A DNA stretch of 64,000 nucleotides, from positions 1,488,001 through 1,552,000 of the forward strand of contig NZ_CP074404.1 in assembly GCF_018388465.1 (NCBI RefSeq), in the 5' to 3' direction. Position 1 is the stretch's first letter. Each line of letters opens with the position of its first letter. The DNA comes from Cellulomonas fengjieae (GTDB lineage: Bacteria > Actinomycetota > Actinomycetes > Actinomycetales > Cellulomonadaceae). The translations under genes and the position numbers were made by a program. The notes under the pieces were generated by a model. That model saw only the letters and a list, made by a program, of their open reading frames with translations. It had not been told where the DNA came from and searched no databases. Below are positions 1-9,300 of the stretch, in pieces.

Positions 1-1404
1 CAGCGCGCCCAGGCTGCCGAGGACGTCGCCTCGATCAAGGACGACGCGCGGGCCCTGCTCACGGACGTCGAGCGCCGGGAACGGCGGCTGGCGGAGCGTG
101 AGCAGCACGCCGAGGCCGATCGCCTCGAGCTGGAGGAGCTGGAGCGACGCGCCCGCGCGGACGCCGAGGCCGCCGCGGAGGCCAAGCGGATGGGTGCGCG
201 GCTCCTCGACGAGGCGGAGCGTGCAGCCGCGCGCCGCGCCGCGGACGCGGACCAGGCAGCCGTGGCCGAGCTGGAGTCCGTGACCGGCCTCACGGCCGAG
301 GAGGCGCGGGCCGAGCTCACCCGGCGGATCGCCGACCAGGCGCAGAACGACGCCGCGGCGCAGGTCCGCCGCGCGGAGGCGCAGGCGCGCCGGACCGCCG
401 ACGCCCGCGCGCGACGCATCCTGACGACGGCCGTGCAGCGCCTCGCCGTGCCGACGAGCACGCAGTCGCCGCTCACGGTGCTGCCGCTGCCCTCCGACGA
501 GATGAAGGGCCGCATCATCGGCAAGGAGGGCCGCAACATCCGCGCCTTCGAGGCCCTGACCGGCGTCAACGTGCTCGTCGACGACCAGCCCGACGCCGTC
601 GTCCTGTCGTGCTTCGACGCCGGTCGCCGCGAGGTCGCCCAGGTGACGCTCGAGGCGCTCATGGCCGACGGACGGATCCACCCGCAGCGCATCGAGCAGG
701 CGTACGCCGAGGCGCTGGCCGGGGCGGACGAGCGTACGGACGCCGCCGGGCACGACGCCGCCGAGCGCGCCGGGGTGGGCGCGCTGAACCCGACGCTCGT
801 GCGGACGCTCGGCCGGCTGCGCCTGCGCACGTCGTACGGGCAGAACGTGCTGGAGCACGTCGTGGAGTCCGCACTGCTGGCGGCGGCCCTCGCTGCGGAG
901 ATCGGTGCGGACGTCGAGGTCAGCCGCCGCGGTGCGCTCTTGCACGACCTCGGCAAGGCCCTCACCGCCGAGGTCCCGGGTACCCACGCGACGGTCGGTG
1001 CCGATCTCGCGCGCCGACACGGCGAGTCCGACACGGTAGTGAACGCGATCGCCGCCCACCACGACGAGGTGCCGCCGGAGACGGTGGAAGCCGTCCTGGT
1101 CCAGGTCGCGGACTCGATCTCCGCCGCCCGGCCGGGCGCCCGTCGTGAGGAGCTCGACCAGTACGTCGAGCGCATCGACAAGCTCGAGCAGCTCGTCGCC
1201 GCGCACGCCGGCGTGCGCCGCGCGCTGGCGATGTCCGCCGGGCGTGAGGTCCGGGTGGTCGTCGAGCCGTCCGAGGTCGACGACTACGCCCTGCCGCAGC
1301 TCGCGGTCGCCATCGCACGCCACATCGAGGCCGACCTGGCCTACCCGGGCGAGATCAAGGTGACCGTCGTCCGGGAGATCCGCGCCAGCGCGACCGCCGG
1401 CTGA
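1..1404 (+). CDS. rny: Ribonuclease Y, 3' part (5' end outside window)
   Basis: Endoribonuclease that starts mRNA decay, normally membrane-anchored. The reading frame is open from base 1, so the N-terminal membrane anchor lies to the left; 467 residues are visible. They begin with a long charged Glu/Arg/Ala-rich coiled coil (about 1-150). A KH RNA-binding domain follows, with the IIGKEGRN motif at about 171-178, then an HD phosphohydrolase domain with its metal-binding HDLGK motif near residue 314. This order, coiled coil, KH, HD, defines RNase Y. The stop at 1402-1404 directly abuts the convergent gluD stop. Identification is firm; only the start is unknown. Confidence 0.93.
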   Translation, partial: QRAQAAEDVASIKDDARALLTDVERRERRLAEREQHAEADRLELEELERRARADAEAAAEAKRMGARLLDEAERAAARRAADADQAAVAELESVTGLTAEEARAELTRRIADQAQNDAAAQVRRAEAQARRTADARARRILTTAVQRLAVPTSTQSPLTVLPLPSDEMKGRIIGKEGRNIRAFEALTGVNVLVDDQPDAVVLSCFDAGRREVAQVTLEALMADGRIHPQRIEQAYAEALAGADERTDAAGHDAAERAGVGALNPTLVRTLGRLRLRTSYGQNVLEHVVESALLAAALAAEIGADVEVSRRGALLHDLGKALTAEVPGTHATVGADLARRHGESDTVVNAIAAHHDEVPPETVEAVLVQVADSISAARPGARREELDQYVERIDKLEQLVAAHAGVRRALAMSAGREVRVVVEPSEVDDYALPQLAVAIARHIEADLAYPGEIKVTVVREIRASATAG

Positions 1405-2265
1405 CTAGTCCTTGCCGACGGCCACGACGAGGCTCGGCGCCTCGGCGCGGGTCCTGCCCGCCGTGCGCCGGCCCAGGCGTCCGGCCATCAGGTCGGCGAG
1501 CTTGGTGATCCCGTAGTTGAGGACGATGAACATCAGGGCGGCCACGACGAGCGACTGCAGGATGTTGCCGTTGCCCGACCCGAAGCGGCGCGCCGCGTCC
1601 AGCAGGTCCGGGTACGTGATGATCACGCCGAGCGCGGTGTCCTTGAGGATGACGACCAGCTGGCTGGTGATCGCGGGCAGCATGGCGATGAGGGCCTGCG
1701 GCACCTCGACGAGCCGCAGCGACTGGCCGTCCCGCAGCCCGACGGCCAGCGCGGCCTCGCGCTGCCCCCGCGGCAGGCTGTGCACGCCGGACCGCACCAG
1801 CTCGGCGAACACCGAACCGTTGTAGAAGGTCAGGCCGAGGACCACCGCGACGAGCGGCACGTCGGACGGCTCCATGATCCGCATCTGCCCGAGGCCGAGG
1901 TAGAAGAAGATCATCATCAGCAGCACGGGCACGGCGCGGAAGAACTCGACGACGGCGCCGCTGAGCACGCGCAGGGTGCGGGAACCCGACAGCCGGCCCA
2001 GGCCGAACACGAAGCCGAAGACCGCGGACGTCACGATCGAGATACCGGCCGCCGTCAGGGTGTCGAGCAGGCCGGGGAGCAGGTAGTTGACCCAGGGGCT
2101 GGCCGTGAGGAACGGCGTCCAGAGGTCGGCGTCGAGCTGGCCCTTGGCGCCGAGCTGCATCAGCAGCCAGACACCGATGCCGAGCACCACCACGGTCGCG
2201 GCGATGTTGACCCACAGCATGCGGCGCCGGGCCACCGGCCCGGGAACGTCGAAGAGGGTGCTCAT
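1405..2265 (-). CDS. gluD: Glutamate-type amino-acid ABC transporter permease GluD
   Basis: Second inner-membrane permease of a polar amino-acid importer, 286 residues, last gene of gluABCD. The protein has an N-terminal membrane segment and several more, and the HisM/GlnP-family cytoplasmic loop (about 170-210, with the AALAVGLRDGQSL stretch) that docks on the ATPase. I chose the ATG at 2265 because it makes an ATGA overlap with the gluC stop, implying translational coupling. A longer frame upstream is only gluC read in another frame. Substrate (glutamate, perhaps aspartate or glutamine) is inferred from the operon, not from binding residues. Confidence 0.88.
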   Translation of the reverse strand: MSTLFDVPGPVARRRMLWVNIAATVVVLGIGVWLLMQLGAKGQLDADLWTPFLTASPWVNYLLPGLLDTLTAAGISIVTSAVFGFVFGLGRLSGSRTLRVLSGAVVEFFRAVPVLLMMIFFYLGLGQMRIMEPSDVPLVAVVLGLTFYNGSVFAELVRSGVHSLPRGQREAALAVGLRDGQSLRLVEVPQALIAMLPAITSQLVVILKDTALGVIITYPDLLDAARRFGSGNGNILQSLVVAALMFIVLNYGITKLADLMAGRLGRRTAGRTRAEAPSLVVAVGKD

Positions 2266-2951
2266 CGGGCCACCGCCAGTCGTCGGGACAGTGAGGTGGT
2301 CGCCAGCCCGATCGGCACGACGATGACGACGAAACCGAGCGCGAACGTGAGGAAGATCGCGAGGATCACGTCGGGTCGGAACTCGATCATGGTGCTCATC
2401 AGGCCGGACGCCTCCGCGACGGACCCGGCCGCGGCGACGGTCGAGTTCTTGGTCAGTGCGATCAGGACGTTGCCGAGCGGTGCGACGGACCCGCGGAAGG
2501 CCTGCGGCAGGATGATCAGGCGCGCGGCGGGCCAGAACGAGAGCCCGATCGCGCGGGCCGCCTCGGACTGGCCGACGGGCACGGTGTTGACCCCGGACCG
2601 CAGCGCCTCGCAGACGAACGCCGCGTGGTAGACCGCCAGGCCGAGCACGGCGAGGCGGAAGAAGTTGGTCTCGAAGTCGGGCGAGAGCTTGACGCCGAGC
2701 TGGCCCCACAGACCCAGGACGCAGAACACGATGATGATCGTCAGCGGGGTGTTGCGCAGCAGGGTCACGTAGGTCGACCCTGCCCAGCGCAGGCTCGGCA
2801 CGGGGGAGATCCGCATCGTGGCCAGGACGGTGCCGAGGACCAGCGCCAGGATCCCGGCGAAGAACGTGAGCTGGATGTTGACCCAGAACGCCGCGGGCAC
2901 GTCGAACTCGTTGAACAGCGACGCGAACTGCTGGAAGTAGCCGTCGTCCAC
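2262..2951 (-). CDS. gluC: Glutamate-type amino-acid ABC transporter permease GluC
   Basis: First membrane permease of the importer, 229 residues, about five membrane helices, with the family EAA-like loop around 125-150 (EAARAIGLSFWPA). Start is the GTG at 2951, preceded at proper spacing by an AAGGAGC ribosome-binding site. It overlaps gluD by 4 nt. A strong hairpin lies in the 71-nt gap separating it from gluB, which may set the stoichiometry of binding protein versus permease. Membership of the HisM/GlnP permease family is clear; exact substrate is inferred. Confidence 0.88.
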   Translation of the reverse strand: MDDGYFQQFASLFNEFDVPAAFWVNIQLTFFAGILALVLGTVLATMRISPVPSLRWAGSTYVTLLRNTPLTIIIVFCVLGLWGQLGVKLSPDFETNFFRLAVLGLAVYHAAFVCEALRSGVNTVPVGQSEAARAIGLSFWPAARLIILPQAFRGSVAPLGNVLIALTKNSTVAAAGSVAEASGLMSTMIEFRPDVILAIFLTFALGFVVIVVPIGLATTSLSRRLAVAR

Positions 2952-2976
2952 CGACGCTCCTTGCTCTTGGAGGGAA

Positions 2977-3009
2977 CGGTGGCTCCCGCGGCGCGCGCGG
3001 GAGCCACCG
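2977..3009 (-). terminator. Intra-operon hairpin between gluB and gluC
   Basis: A perfect 14-bp GC-rich stem (2977-2990 with 2996-3009) closes a 5-nt loop (2991-2995). It sits just after the gluB stop. Such hairpins after binding-protein genes commonly act as partial terminators or 3' stabilisers so that the binding protein exceeds the permeases. That role is inferred here. Confidence 0.6.
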
Positions 3010-3022
3010 GTCCGTCAGCGGG

Positions 3023-3892
3023 TCAGGCGCAGGCGTCCGGCGTCGGGGGGTTGAGCTCCTCGTTCGCCTTGTAGCCGGAGGTGCCGACGTTCTCGTCGAG
3101 CAGCTCCTGCCAGGTGCCGTCCTCGATCATCTCGGTGATGGCCTCGTTGATCGCCTCGCACTTGTCGCTGTCCTGCGGGATGCCGACGCCGTAGTTCTCC
3201 TCGGAGAACGGGTTGCCGACGACCTTGACCTTGCCCTCGTTCGCGGGGACGGCGGCCAGACCGGCCAGGATGATGTCGTCGGTCGTGACGGCGTCCACGG
3301 TCCCGGCGGTCAGCGCCGTGACGCACTCGGCGTAGCCGGGCTGCTCCAGCAGCTGGGTGCCGGCCGCGTACTCGTCCTTGATCCGCTGGGCCGACGTGGA
3401 GCCGGTCACCGAGCAGAGAGTCTTGCCCTCGAGGTCCTCGGGGCCCGTGATGGAGTCCTCATCCGCCGCGACGAGCAGGTCCTGGCCGGCGACGAAGTAC
3501 GGACCGGCGAAGGCGACGACCTCCTTGCGCTCGTCGGTGATCGAGTAGGTCGCGAAGATCATGTCGACCTGGCCGTTCTGCAGCAGCGTCTCGCGCTGCT
3601 TGGACGGCGCCTGGACCCACTCGATCTGGTCCTCGCCGTAGCCGAGCTTCTCGGCGACCTTCTTGGCGACGTCCACGTCGAACCCGGTGAACTCGCTGCC
3701 GTCCTGGAACCCCAGGCCGGGCTGGTCGAACTTGATACCGATCTTGATGGTGCCCTCGGCGCCGCCGGTCGACTCGGTGGCGCCGCCGGTTGCGCCGGCG
3801 TCCGTGTCGTCGCCGCCGTCGCCGCCCGAACAGCCGGCGAGGGTGAGGGTGGCGGCTGTGGCGAGTGCCAGTACGAGATGTCCTCTGCGCAT
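3023..3892 (-). CDS. gluB: Glutamate-type ABC transporter substrate-binding lipoprotein GluB
   Basis: Extracytoplasmic solute-binding protein, family 3 (SBP_bac_3), 289 residues. It begins with a lipoprotein signal: two Arg after Met, a hydrophobic run, then the lipobox LAGC with the lipidated Cys at residue 21. A Gly/Asp/Thr-rich linker follows, then a two-lobed binding domain starting with IKIGIKFDQPGLG at about 51-63. The ATG at 3892 was chosen because it starts exactly at the signal peptide; the frame continues 30 codons upstream without signal-like sequence. It lies 52 nt after gluA. Specificity for glutamate is by analogy with Corynebacterium gluABCD. Confidence 0.9.
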   Translation of the reverse strand: MRRGHLVLALATAATLTLAGCSGGDGGDDTDAGATGGATESTGGAEGTIKIGIKFDQPGLGFQDGSEFTGFDVDVAKKVAEKLGYGEDQIEWVQAPSKQRETLLQNGQVDMIFATYSITDERKEVVAFAGPYFVAGQDLLVAADEDSITGPEDLEGKTLCSVTGSTSAQRIKDEYAAGTQLLEQPGYAECVTALTAGTVDAVTTDDIILAGLAAVPANEGKVKVVGNPFSEENYGVGIPQDSDKCEAINEAITEMIEDGTWQELLDENVGTSGYKANEELNPPTPDACA

Positions 3893-3944
3893 GGTGTGTG
3901 TGCCCTTCGTGTGGTGTGCGGTGTCGGTTCGGTCTGGGGGTGGG

Positions 3945-4727
3945 TCAGTGCGTGAGGATCTTCGACAGGAAGTCCCTGGCACGCTCGCTCGTCGGGGCCG
4001 TGAAGAACGTCTCCGGGTCGGCCTCCTCGACGATCTGACCGCCGTCCATGAACACCACGCGGTTGGCGGCCCGGCGGGCGAAGCCCATCTCGTGGGTGAC
4101 CACGATCATGGTCATGCCGTCGCGGGCCAGGCCGGCCATGACGTCGAGGACCTCGTTGATCATCTCGGGGTCCAGCGCCGAGGTCGGCTCGTCGAAGAGC
4201 ATCACCTTGGGCTGCATCGCGAGAGCCCGCGCGATGGCGACGCGCTGCTGCTGTCCACCCGACAGCTGCGCGGGCAGCTTGTCGGCCTGGTCCTGCACCC
4301 CGACCCGCTCGAGCAGGCCGAGGGCGATCTCGCGCGCCTTGGCGGGCTTGACGCCCTTGGCCTTGACCTGGCCGAGCACGACGTTCTGCAGCACGGTCTT
4401 GTGCGCGAAGAGGTTGAACGACTGGAACACCATGCCGACGTCGGCGCGGAGCCGGGCGAGCGCGCGGCCCTCGGCGGGGAGCGGCTGGCCGTCGAGGGCG
4501 ATGGTGCCCGAGTCGATGGTCTCCAACCGGTTGATCGTGCGGCACAGCGTGGACTTCCCGCTGCCGGACGGTCCGATGATCACCACGACCTCGCCGCGTC
4601 GCACGGTCAGGTTGATGTCCTGGAGCACGTGCAGCGAGCCGAAGTGCTTGTCGACGCCGCGAAGCTCGACGAGAGCGTCGGACGGGGTGCTGGTCGGGGC
4701 GGGCGGTGCGGCTGAGGTGTCCACCAT
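3945..4727 (-). CDS. gluA: Glutamate-type amino-acid ABC transporter ATP-binding protein GluA
   Basis: Cytoplasmic ATPase of the importer, 260 residues, first gene of gluABCD. All ABC motifs are visible: Walker [10 protein letters not shown] (about 52-60), Q-loop in GMVFQSFN, signature LSGGQQQR, Walker [15 protein letters not shown], and H-loop VTHE. The short N-terminal extension is Pro/Ala/Thr-rich. The ATG at 4727 is 6 nt downstream of a TAGGTT -10 element, so the operon is probably transcribed leaderless. The gene is divergent from miaB, sharing about 120 nt of intergenic DNA. Confidence 0.93.
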   Translation of the reverse strand: MVDTSAAPPAPTSTPSDALVELRGVDKHFGSLHVLQDINLTVRRGEVVVIIGPSGSGKSTLCRTINRLETIDSGTIALDGQPLPAEGRALARLRADVGMVFQSFNLFAHKTVLQNVVLGQVKAKGVKPAKAREIALGLLERVGVQDQADKLPAQLSGGQQQRVAIARALAMQPKVMLFDEPTSALDPEMINEVLDVMAGLARDGMTMIVVTHEMGFARRAANRVVFMDGGQIVEEADPETFFTAPTSERARDFLSKILTH

Positions 4728-4733
4728 TGGACG

Positions 4734-4739
4734 AACCTA
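4734..4739 (-). promoter_or_regulatory. -10 element of gluABCD, leaderless
   Basis: TAGGTT read on the minus strand, with 6 nt (4728-4733) between it and the gluA ATG. Transcription would begin at or next to the A of ATG. Confidence 0.6.
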
Positions 4740-4836
4740 CGGTGGGTTTGCCCCGTCTGGCGACCAGGCGGGGTCACGGTTCGGCAACGCAGCCGTCAAG
4801 CATGAGTCCAGGTGAGGGGCTCCGAGGGCGTGGACG

Positions 4837-4842
4837 TACCCT
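4837..4842 (+). promoter_or_regulatory. Possible -10 element of miaB
   Basis: TACCCT ends 5 nt before an in-frame GTG (4848) and 8 nt before the ATG (4851). It matches the TANNNT pattern seen at other operon heads here, so miaB may be leaderless. Confidence 0.4.
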
Positions 4843-4850
4843 TGTCGGTG

Positions 4851-6425
4851 ATGTCCACGACCCTGCCCACCGTCCTGCCCGACGTGCTCCCACCCGTGCC
4901 GGACGCCGCCGCGCGCACGTACCTGGTCAAGACCCTCGGCTGCCAGATGAACGTGCACGACTCGGAGCACATGGCCGGCATGCTCGAGCAGGCCGGGTAC
5001 GTGGCCGCAGGCCCCGCCGAGGTGGCCGCGGAGGACGCGGACGTCATCGTCATCAACACGTGCGCGGTCCGCGAGAACGCCGCCGACAAGCTCTACGGCA
5101 ACCTCGGTCGGCTCGCCAGCATCAAGCGCGCGCGCCCGGGCATGCAGATCGCGGTCGGCGGCTGCCTCGCGCAGAAGGACCGCACCGGCATCGTGGAGCG
5201 GGCGCCCTGGGTCGACGTCGTGTTCGGCACGCACAACCTCGACGTCCTGCCCGTCCTCCTGGAGCGCGCGCGGCACAACGCCGCAGCGCAGGTGGAGATC
5301 GAGGAGTCGCTCAAGGTCTTCCCCAGCACGCTGCCCACGCGCAGGGAGTCGGTCTACGCCGGCTGGGTGTCGATCAGCGTCGGGTGCAACAACACGTGCA
5401 CCTTCTGCATCGTGCCGCACCTGCGCGGCAAGGAGCGCGACCGCCGGCCGGGGGAGATCCTGGCGGAGGTCGAGGCCCTCGTGGCCCAGGGCGCGATCGA
5501 GGTCACCCTGCTCGGGCAGAACGTGAACTCCTACGGGGTCGAGTTCGGGGACCGCGGCGCGTTCGCCAAGCTGCTGCGCGCGGTCGGGGCCATCGACGGG
5601 CTCGAGCGGGTCCGGTTCACGTCCCCGCACCCCGCCGCGTTCACGGACGACGTCATCGCCGCGATGGCCGAGACGCCGACCGTCATGCCGCAGCTGCACA
5701 TGCCGCTGCAGTCGGGCTCGGACCGCATGCTTCGCGCCATGCGCCGCTCGTACCGGTCGGAGAAGTTCCTCGGCATCCTCGACCGCGTCCGCGCCGCGAT
5801 GCCCGACGCCGCGATCACGACCGACATCATCGTGGGCTTCCCCGGGGAGACCGAGGAGGACTTCGCGGAGACGCTCCGCGTGGTCGAGGCGTCGCGGTTC
5901 TCCTCCGCCTTCACGTTCCAGTACTCGCCCCGCCCGGGGACGCCGGCGTTCGACCTTCCCGACCAGCTTCCGAAGTCGGTCGTCCAGGAGCGGTTCCTGC
6001 GGTTGACGGCCCTGCAGGACCGGGTCTCCCAGGAGGAGAACCAGCGTCAGGTCGGGCGCACGGTCCAGGTGCTCGTCGCCGAGACCGAGGGACGCAAGGA
6101 CGGCGCGACACACCGGGTCACGGGCCGCGCCGCGGACAACCGGCTGGTGCACCTGGCCCTGCCCCAGGGAGCGGCCGAGGTGCCGCGCCCGGGTGACCTG
6201 GTCACCGTGGACGTGACGCACGCCGCCCCGTACCACCTGGTGGCGGACTCAGGGCTGACGGGCGGGACGTACGTCGTCCGGCGTACCGCGTCGGGCGACG
6301 CCTGGGACCGGCGGCGCAGCGGTCAGGACGAGCACAGCCACGGCGCTGCGGGGGACTCGTGCGGCACGGGCGCCGCGGCCGGACCCGTGGTGCTCGGCCT
6401 GCCGACGATCGGGCTCCGCGGCTGA
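4851..6425 (+). CDS. miaB: tRNA-2-methylthio-N6-isopentenyladenosine(37) synthase MiaB
   Basis: Radical-SAM methylthiotransferase that thiolates i6A37 in tRNAs; it acts after MiaA, encoded 4 kb downstream. The N-terminal MTTase domain has the three cluster cysteines C31 (TLGCQMN), C71 (INTCAV) and C105 (VGGCLAQK). The radical SAM CxxxCxxC is C179, C183, C186. A TRAM domain follows, then about 50 unconserved residues, giving 524 in all, longer than many MiaB. ATG 4851 is favoured; GTG 4848 directly before it and GTG 4812 are in-frame alternatives, none with a convincing ribosome-binding site. The 3' end is 12 nt from the convergent MFS gene. Confidence 0.94.
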   Translation: MSTTLPTVLPDVLPPVPDAAARTYLVKTLGCQMNVHDSEHMAGMLEQAGYVAAGPAEVAAEDADVIVINTCAVRENAADKLYGNLGRLASIKRARPGMQIAVGGCLAQKDRTGIVERAPWVDVVFGTHNLDVLPVLLERARHNAAAQVEIEESLKVFPSTLPTRRESVYAGWVSISVGCNNTCTFCIVPHLRGKERDRRPGEILAEVEALVAQGAIEVTLLGQNVNSYGVEFGDRGAFAKLLRAVGAIDGLERVRFTSPHPAAFTDDVIAAMAETPTVMPQLHMPLQSGSDRMLRAMRRSYRSEKFLGILDRVRAAMPDAAITTDIIVGFPGETEEDFAETLRVVEASRFSSAFTFQYSPRPGTPAFDLPDQLPKSVVQERFLRLTALQDRVSQEENQRQVGRTVQVLVAETEGRKDGATHRVTGRAADNRLVHLALPQGAAEVPRPGDLVTVDVTHAAPYHLVADSGLTGGTYVVRRTASGDAWDRRRSGQDEHSHGAAGDSCGTGAAAGPVVLGLPTIGLRG

Positions 6426-6437
6426 GCGGCTCACTGC

Positions 6438-8024
6438 TCACTTCACGACCGCGCCGCCCCGGGCCACCAGGCCGGCCTGGGTGGACAGCGCGACCTCCTT
6501 CATGAAGAACGCGATCACGAAGCCGACCACGCCGAGCGGCACCAGGTACCAGAACGCCGGCGCGAGCGCGTCGGAGTAGGCGTTCACGACGAGGTCACGC
6601 AGGGCGGTCGGCAGCCGGTCGACCGCCTGCGGCGTGAGGGCGTCGACACCGAAGTTCCCGGGGATGGCGCCCGCGGACAGGGTCCTTTCCGCGTCGGCCA
6701 GCTGCGACGTGAGGTTCGCGGTGAAGACCGTCGAGAACACGCTGGTGCCCACCGCGGCGCCGATCTCCCGCAGGAAGTTGTTGGTGGACGTCGCGACGCC
6801 GACGAGGTCCGGGCTGACCGAGTTCTGCACCGCGATCACGATGGTCTGCAGCACCAGTCCCAGCCCGAACCCGAGGACGAAGATCATGGCGCCGAACTCC
6901 AGCATCGACATGTCGGCCGACAGCTGCGTCAGCAGGACCAGCCCGATCGTCGCGATCCCCATCCCGAGGATCGGGAAGATCTTGTACCGGCCCCGCGCGG
7001 AGATCAGCCAGCCGGACCCGAGCGCCGTGATCATCAGCCCGATCGTCATCGGCAGCATGAGCAGCCCGGCCTCGGTGGCGTCGTAGCCCTTCGCCATCTG
7101 CAGGAACGTGGGCAGGAACGACAGGGCCGCGAACATGGTCATGCCGAGCACCAGGGCGATCGACACCGAGACCGAGAACGTCCGGCTCCGGAACAGGCGC
7201 AGCGGGATGAGCGGGTCGGTCACCCGGGTCTCCACGACGAGGAACGCCGCCAGCGCGACGACGGTGCCGACGAGCAGGGCCACCAGGGCCGGGTTGCTCC
7301 AGTCGTACCGTCGGGCGTCCGTGATCGACCGCCAGCTGGTCAGCAGCACGATGCCGGACGTGGCGAGCGTCAGGAGGACCGCACCCCCGAGGTCGAACGG
7401 ACGGGTCGACCGCCGCGAGGGGAGGCGGAGCTTGGCGTACGCGATGCCGAGGGCGATCAGCCCCACCGGCACGTTGAGCCAGAAGCACCAGCGCCATCCG
7501 GGACCGTCGGTGAACCAGCCGCCGAGCAGGGGCCCGGCGACCGTGGCGATGCCGAAGACCGCGCCCATCGGCCCCATGAACCGGCCACGGTCCCGGGCCG
7601 AGACGATGTCGGCGATGATCGCCTGGCTCAGGATGACCAGGCCGCCCGCGCCGAGCCCCTGGACCGAGCGCCACGCGACGAGCTCGCCGAACGTGCCGGA
7701 CAGCGCCGACCCGGTGGAGCCGATCACGAAGACCGCGATGGCGACGAGGAACGGCTGCCGCCGACCGCGGAGGTCGCCGAGCTTGCCGTAGATGGGCATG
7801 ACCACCGCGATCGCGAGCAGGTAGGCGGTGATGATCCAGCCCTCGTGCTGCGCCGCCCCCAGGTCTCCGACGATGGTCGGCAGGGCGGTGCCCACCACCG
7901 ACTGGTCGAGCGCGGACAGGAACATGGCGGCGAGCAGCGCGCCGAAGATCACGTACACCGTGCCCTTGGTGAGCACGAGCTCCGGTGCACCCGTCGTCGC
8001 CGAGGCAGACGTGGTGTCGCTCAT
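6438..8024 (-). CDS. MFS drug exporter, DHA2 (EmrB/QacA) family
   Basis: Proton-driven multidrug-type efflux protein, 528 residues, about 14 hydrophobic segments, the size and topology of DHA2 exporters. Near the first helices it carries the motif-D-like LSALDQSVVGTALPTIVGDL stretch. Later come the motif-A loop GKLGDLRGRR and motif C in GAVFGIATVAGPLLGG, both typical of antiporters. Start is the ATG at 8024, after a G-rich ribosome-binding site; an in-frame start 24 nt upstream is less likely. It is monocistronic, convergent with miaB, with no adjacent TetR or MarR regulator. Substrate cannot be told from sequence. Confidence 0.88.
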   Translation of the reverse strand: MSDTTSASATTGAPELVLTKGTVYVIFGALLAAMFLSALDQSVVGTALPTIVGDLGAAQHEGWIITAYLLAIAVVMPIYGKLGDLRGRRQPFLVAIAVFVIGSTGSALSGTFGELVAWRSVQGLGAGGLVILSQAIIADIVSARDRGRFMGPMGAVFGIATVAGPLLGGWFTDGPGWRWCFWLNVPVGLIALGIAYAKLRLPSRRSTRPFDLGGAVLLTLATSGIVLLTSWRSITDARRYDWSNPALVALLVGTVVALAAFLVVETRVTDPLIPLRLFRSRTFSVSVSIALVLGMTMFAALSFLPTFLQMAKGYDATEAGLLMLPMTIGLMITALGSGWLISARGRYKIFPILGMGIATIGLVLLTQLSADMSMLEFGAMIFVLGFGLGLVLQTIVIAVQNSVSPDLVGVATSTNNFLREIGAAVGTSVFSTVFTANLTSQLADAERTLSAGAIPGNFGVDALTPQAVDRLPTALRDLVVNAYSDALAPAFWYLVPLGVVGFVIAFFMKEVALSTQAGLVARGGAVVK

Positions 8025-8114
8025 GTCGGACCCCCCGCCGGCAATCACCCGATCCCTCGTCCGAGTGTGTGCCCGCCCATGCCGGGTCGCAACGCGTGCG
8101 GCGTCCGACGGCGG

Positions 8115-8636
8115 TCAGTTGTCCGGGACGTCCGGCGGTGGCGCGTCGTCCCGTGGCAGGACCGCCTCGAGCGAGGAGAACATCTGCACGCCCGTGCCCA
8201 GGCCGCACGCCAGCAGCTGAGCCAGCTGCGGCTCGGTCACCCCGGGCTCGAAGTCGGCGGACACCTCGCTGTAGAGCGCGAGGACGCCCTCCTCCTCGCG
8301 CAGGTACGCCTTCGGCCAGATGCGCTCGCGGTTCCAGTCGTTGATCGCGAGGGCAGCGACCTCGCGCTGGTCCAGCTGCAGGGCACGGTGCCAACGGCCC
8401 CGGACCTGCAGGATCTCCTGCTGCTCACCCAGGAGCAGGAACCAGAAGCGGCTGCCGTCCCAGGTCCCCGTGAGGTCGCCGTCGTCGTCCACGACGAAGC
8501 GGTAGCCGCGGGCGATCAGGTAGTCGGCGATCCGTTCACGGCTCAGGGGAGTCGGTTGCTCGTCGTCGGGCGAGGGACGTTTGGTGGGCTTGGGCAGCCC
8601 GCCGAGCACCCTGAGCAGCCAGCCGGGTCCGCTCAC
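8115..8636 (-). CDS. YbjN-domain protein (paralogue 1 of 3)
   Basis: Cytoplasmic protein of 173 residues with a YbjN/DUF1790-type fold, no signal peptide or membrane segment. Conserved features shared with its two neighbours are a DDDGDLTGTWDG stretch, the ILQVRGRWHR segment, an NDWNRERIWPKAY segment and a final acidic strand. The family resembles type III secretion chaperones, but no partner is known here. Start is the GTG at 8636, which forms a GTGA overlap with the stop of the upstream paralogue, so the two are translated together and their products may pair. The longer frame upstream is that paralogue read out of frame. Confidence 0.8.
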   Translation of the reverse strand: MSGPGWLLRVLGGLPKPTKRPSPDDEQPTPLSRERIADYLIARGYRFVVDDDGDLTGTWDGSRFWFLLLGEQQEILQVRGRWHRALQLDQREVAALAINDWNRERIWPKAYLREEEGVLALYSEVSADFEPGVTEPQLAQLLACGLGTGVQMFSSLEAVLPRDDAPPPDVPDN

Positions 8637-9223
8637 GGCGCCACCCCGGCCGGGTCGGGGTACCGCTCGTCCAGCGCGTCGAAGAACATGCTCCCGGTGG
8701 ACAGCCCGCAGAAGAGCATCTGGCTCAGCTGGGCGTCCGTCGCCCCGTGCTCGAGGTCCGTGGCCACCTCTGAGACGACGTGCACACGCCCGTTGTCCCG
8801 GACGCGCACGTACGCCTTGGGCCAGATCCGGTCCGCGTTCCACTCGTTGCAGACGTCGAGCACCTCCTCGAGCCGCTCGATCGCCACCTCCCGGTGCCAC
8901 TGCCCGCGGACCTGGAGGATCTCCGACTTCTCACCGAACAGGAAGAAGTAGAAGAGTCGCCCGCGCCACAGTCCGCCCAGGTCACCGTCGTTGTCGACGA
9001 AGTAGCTGAACTGGTTGTCGGTCATCCACGCGGCGATCCGGGCAGGAGTCACGTCCGTCGGCAGGTCCGCCGCAGGCTCGGCGACCCCCAGCTCGCGGGC
9101 CAGCAGCTGTGCGACGCGGTCGTGCAGCTCCTCGTCGTCGGGCTCGAGCCCCGTCCCCGCGTCGGGGGCGGTTGGCCGCGAACGCCCCCGCCACCAGCGC
9201 CCTGCGCGATCTACGAGCCCCAT
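8633..9223 (-). CDS. YbjN-domain protein (paralogue 2 of 3)
   Basis: 196-residue paralogue of the downstream gene. A basic N-terminus (RAGRWWRGR) and an acidic linker precede the YbjN domain (about 50-185), which contains DNDGDLGGLWRG, EILQVRGQWHR and CNEWNADRIWPKAY. The ATG at 9223 sits 6 nt after a TACTGT -10 element, so the pair is probably made from a leaderless transcript. It is divergent from the LigB-like gene, with only 77 nt between the two start codons, each with its own -10 element. Molecular function is unknown. Confidence 0.8.
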   Translation of the reverse strand: MGLVDRAGRWWRGRSRPTAPDAGTGLEPDDEELHDRVAQLLARELGVAEPAADLPTDVTPARIAAWMTDNQFSYFVDNDGDLGGLWRGRLFYFFLFGEKSEILQVRGQWHREVAIERLEEVLDVCNEWNADRIWPKAYVRVRDNGRVHVVSEVATDLEHGATDAQLSQMLFCGLSTGSMFFDALDERYPDPAGVAP

Positions 9224-9229
9224 GGGCCG

Positions 9230-9235
9230 ACAGTA
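9230..9235 (-). promoter_or_regulatory. -10 element of the YbjN pair, leaderless
   Basis: TACTGT on the minus strand, 6 nt (9224-9229) from the ATG at 9223. Confidence 0.55.
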
Positions 9236-9288
9236 CCGGCGTGCGCCCGCCCGGGGGTGCAGCCGTCCGGGTACGGGTCGCTCTCCCG

Positions 9289-9294
9289 TAGGTT
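9289..9294 (+). promoter_or_regulatory. -10 element of the LigB-like gene, leaderless
   Basis: TAGGTT with 6 nt (9295-9300) before the ATG at 9301. It starts the run LigB-like, YbjN3, miaA. Confidence 0.6.
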
Positions 9295-9300
9295 CTGGGC

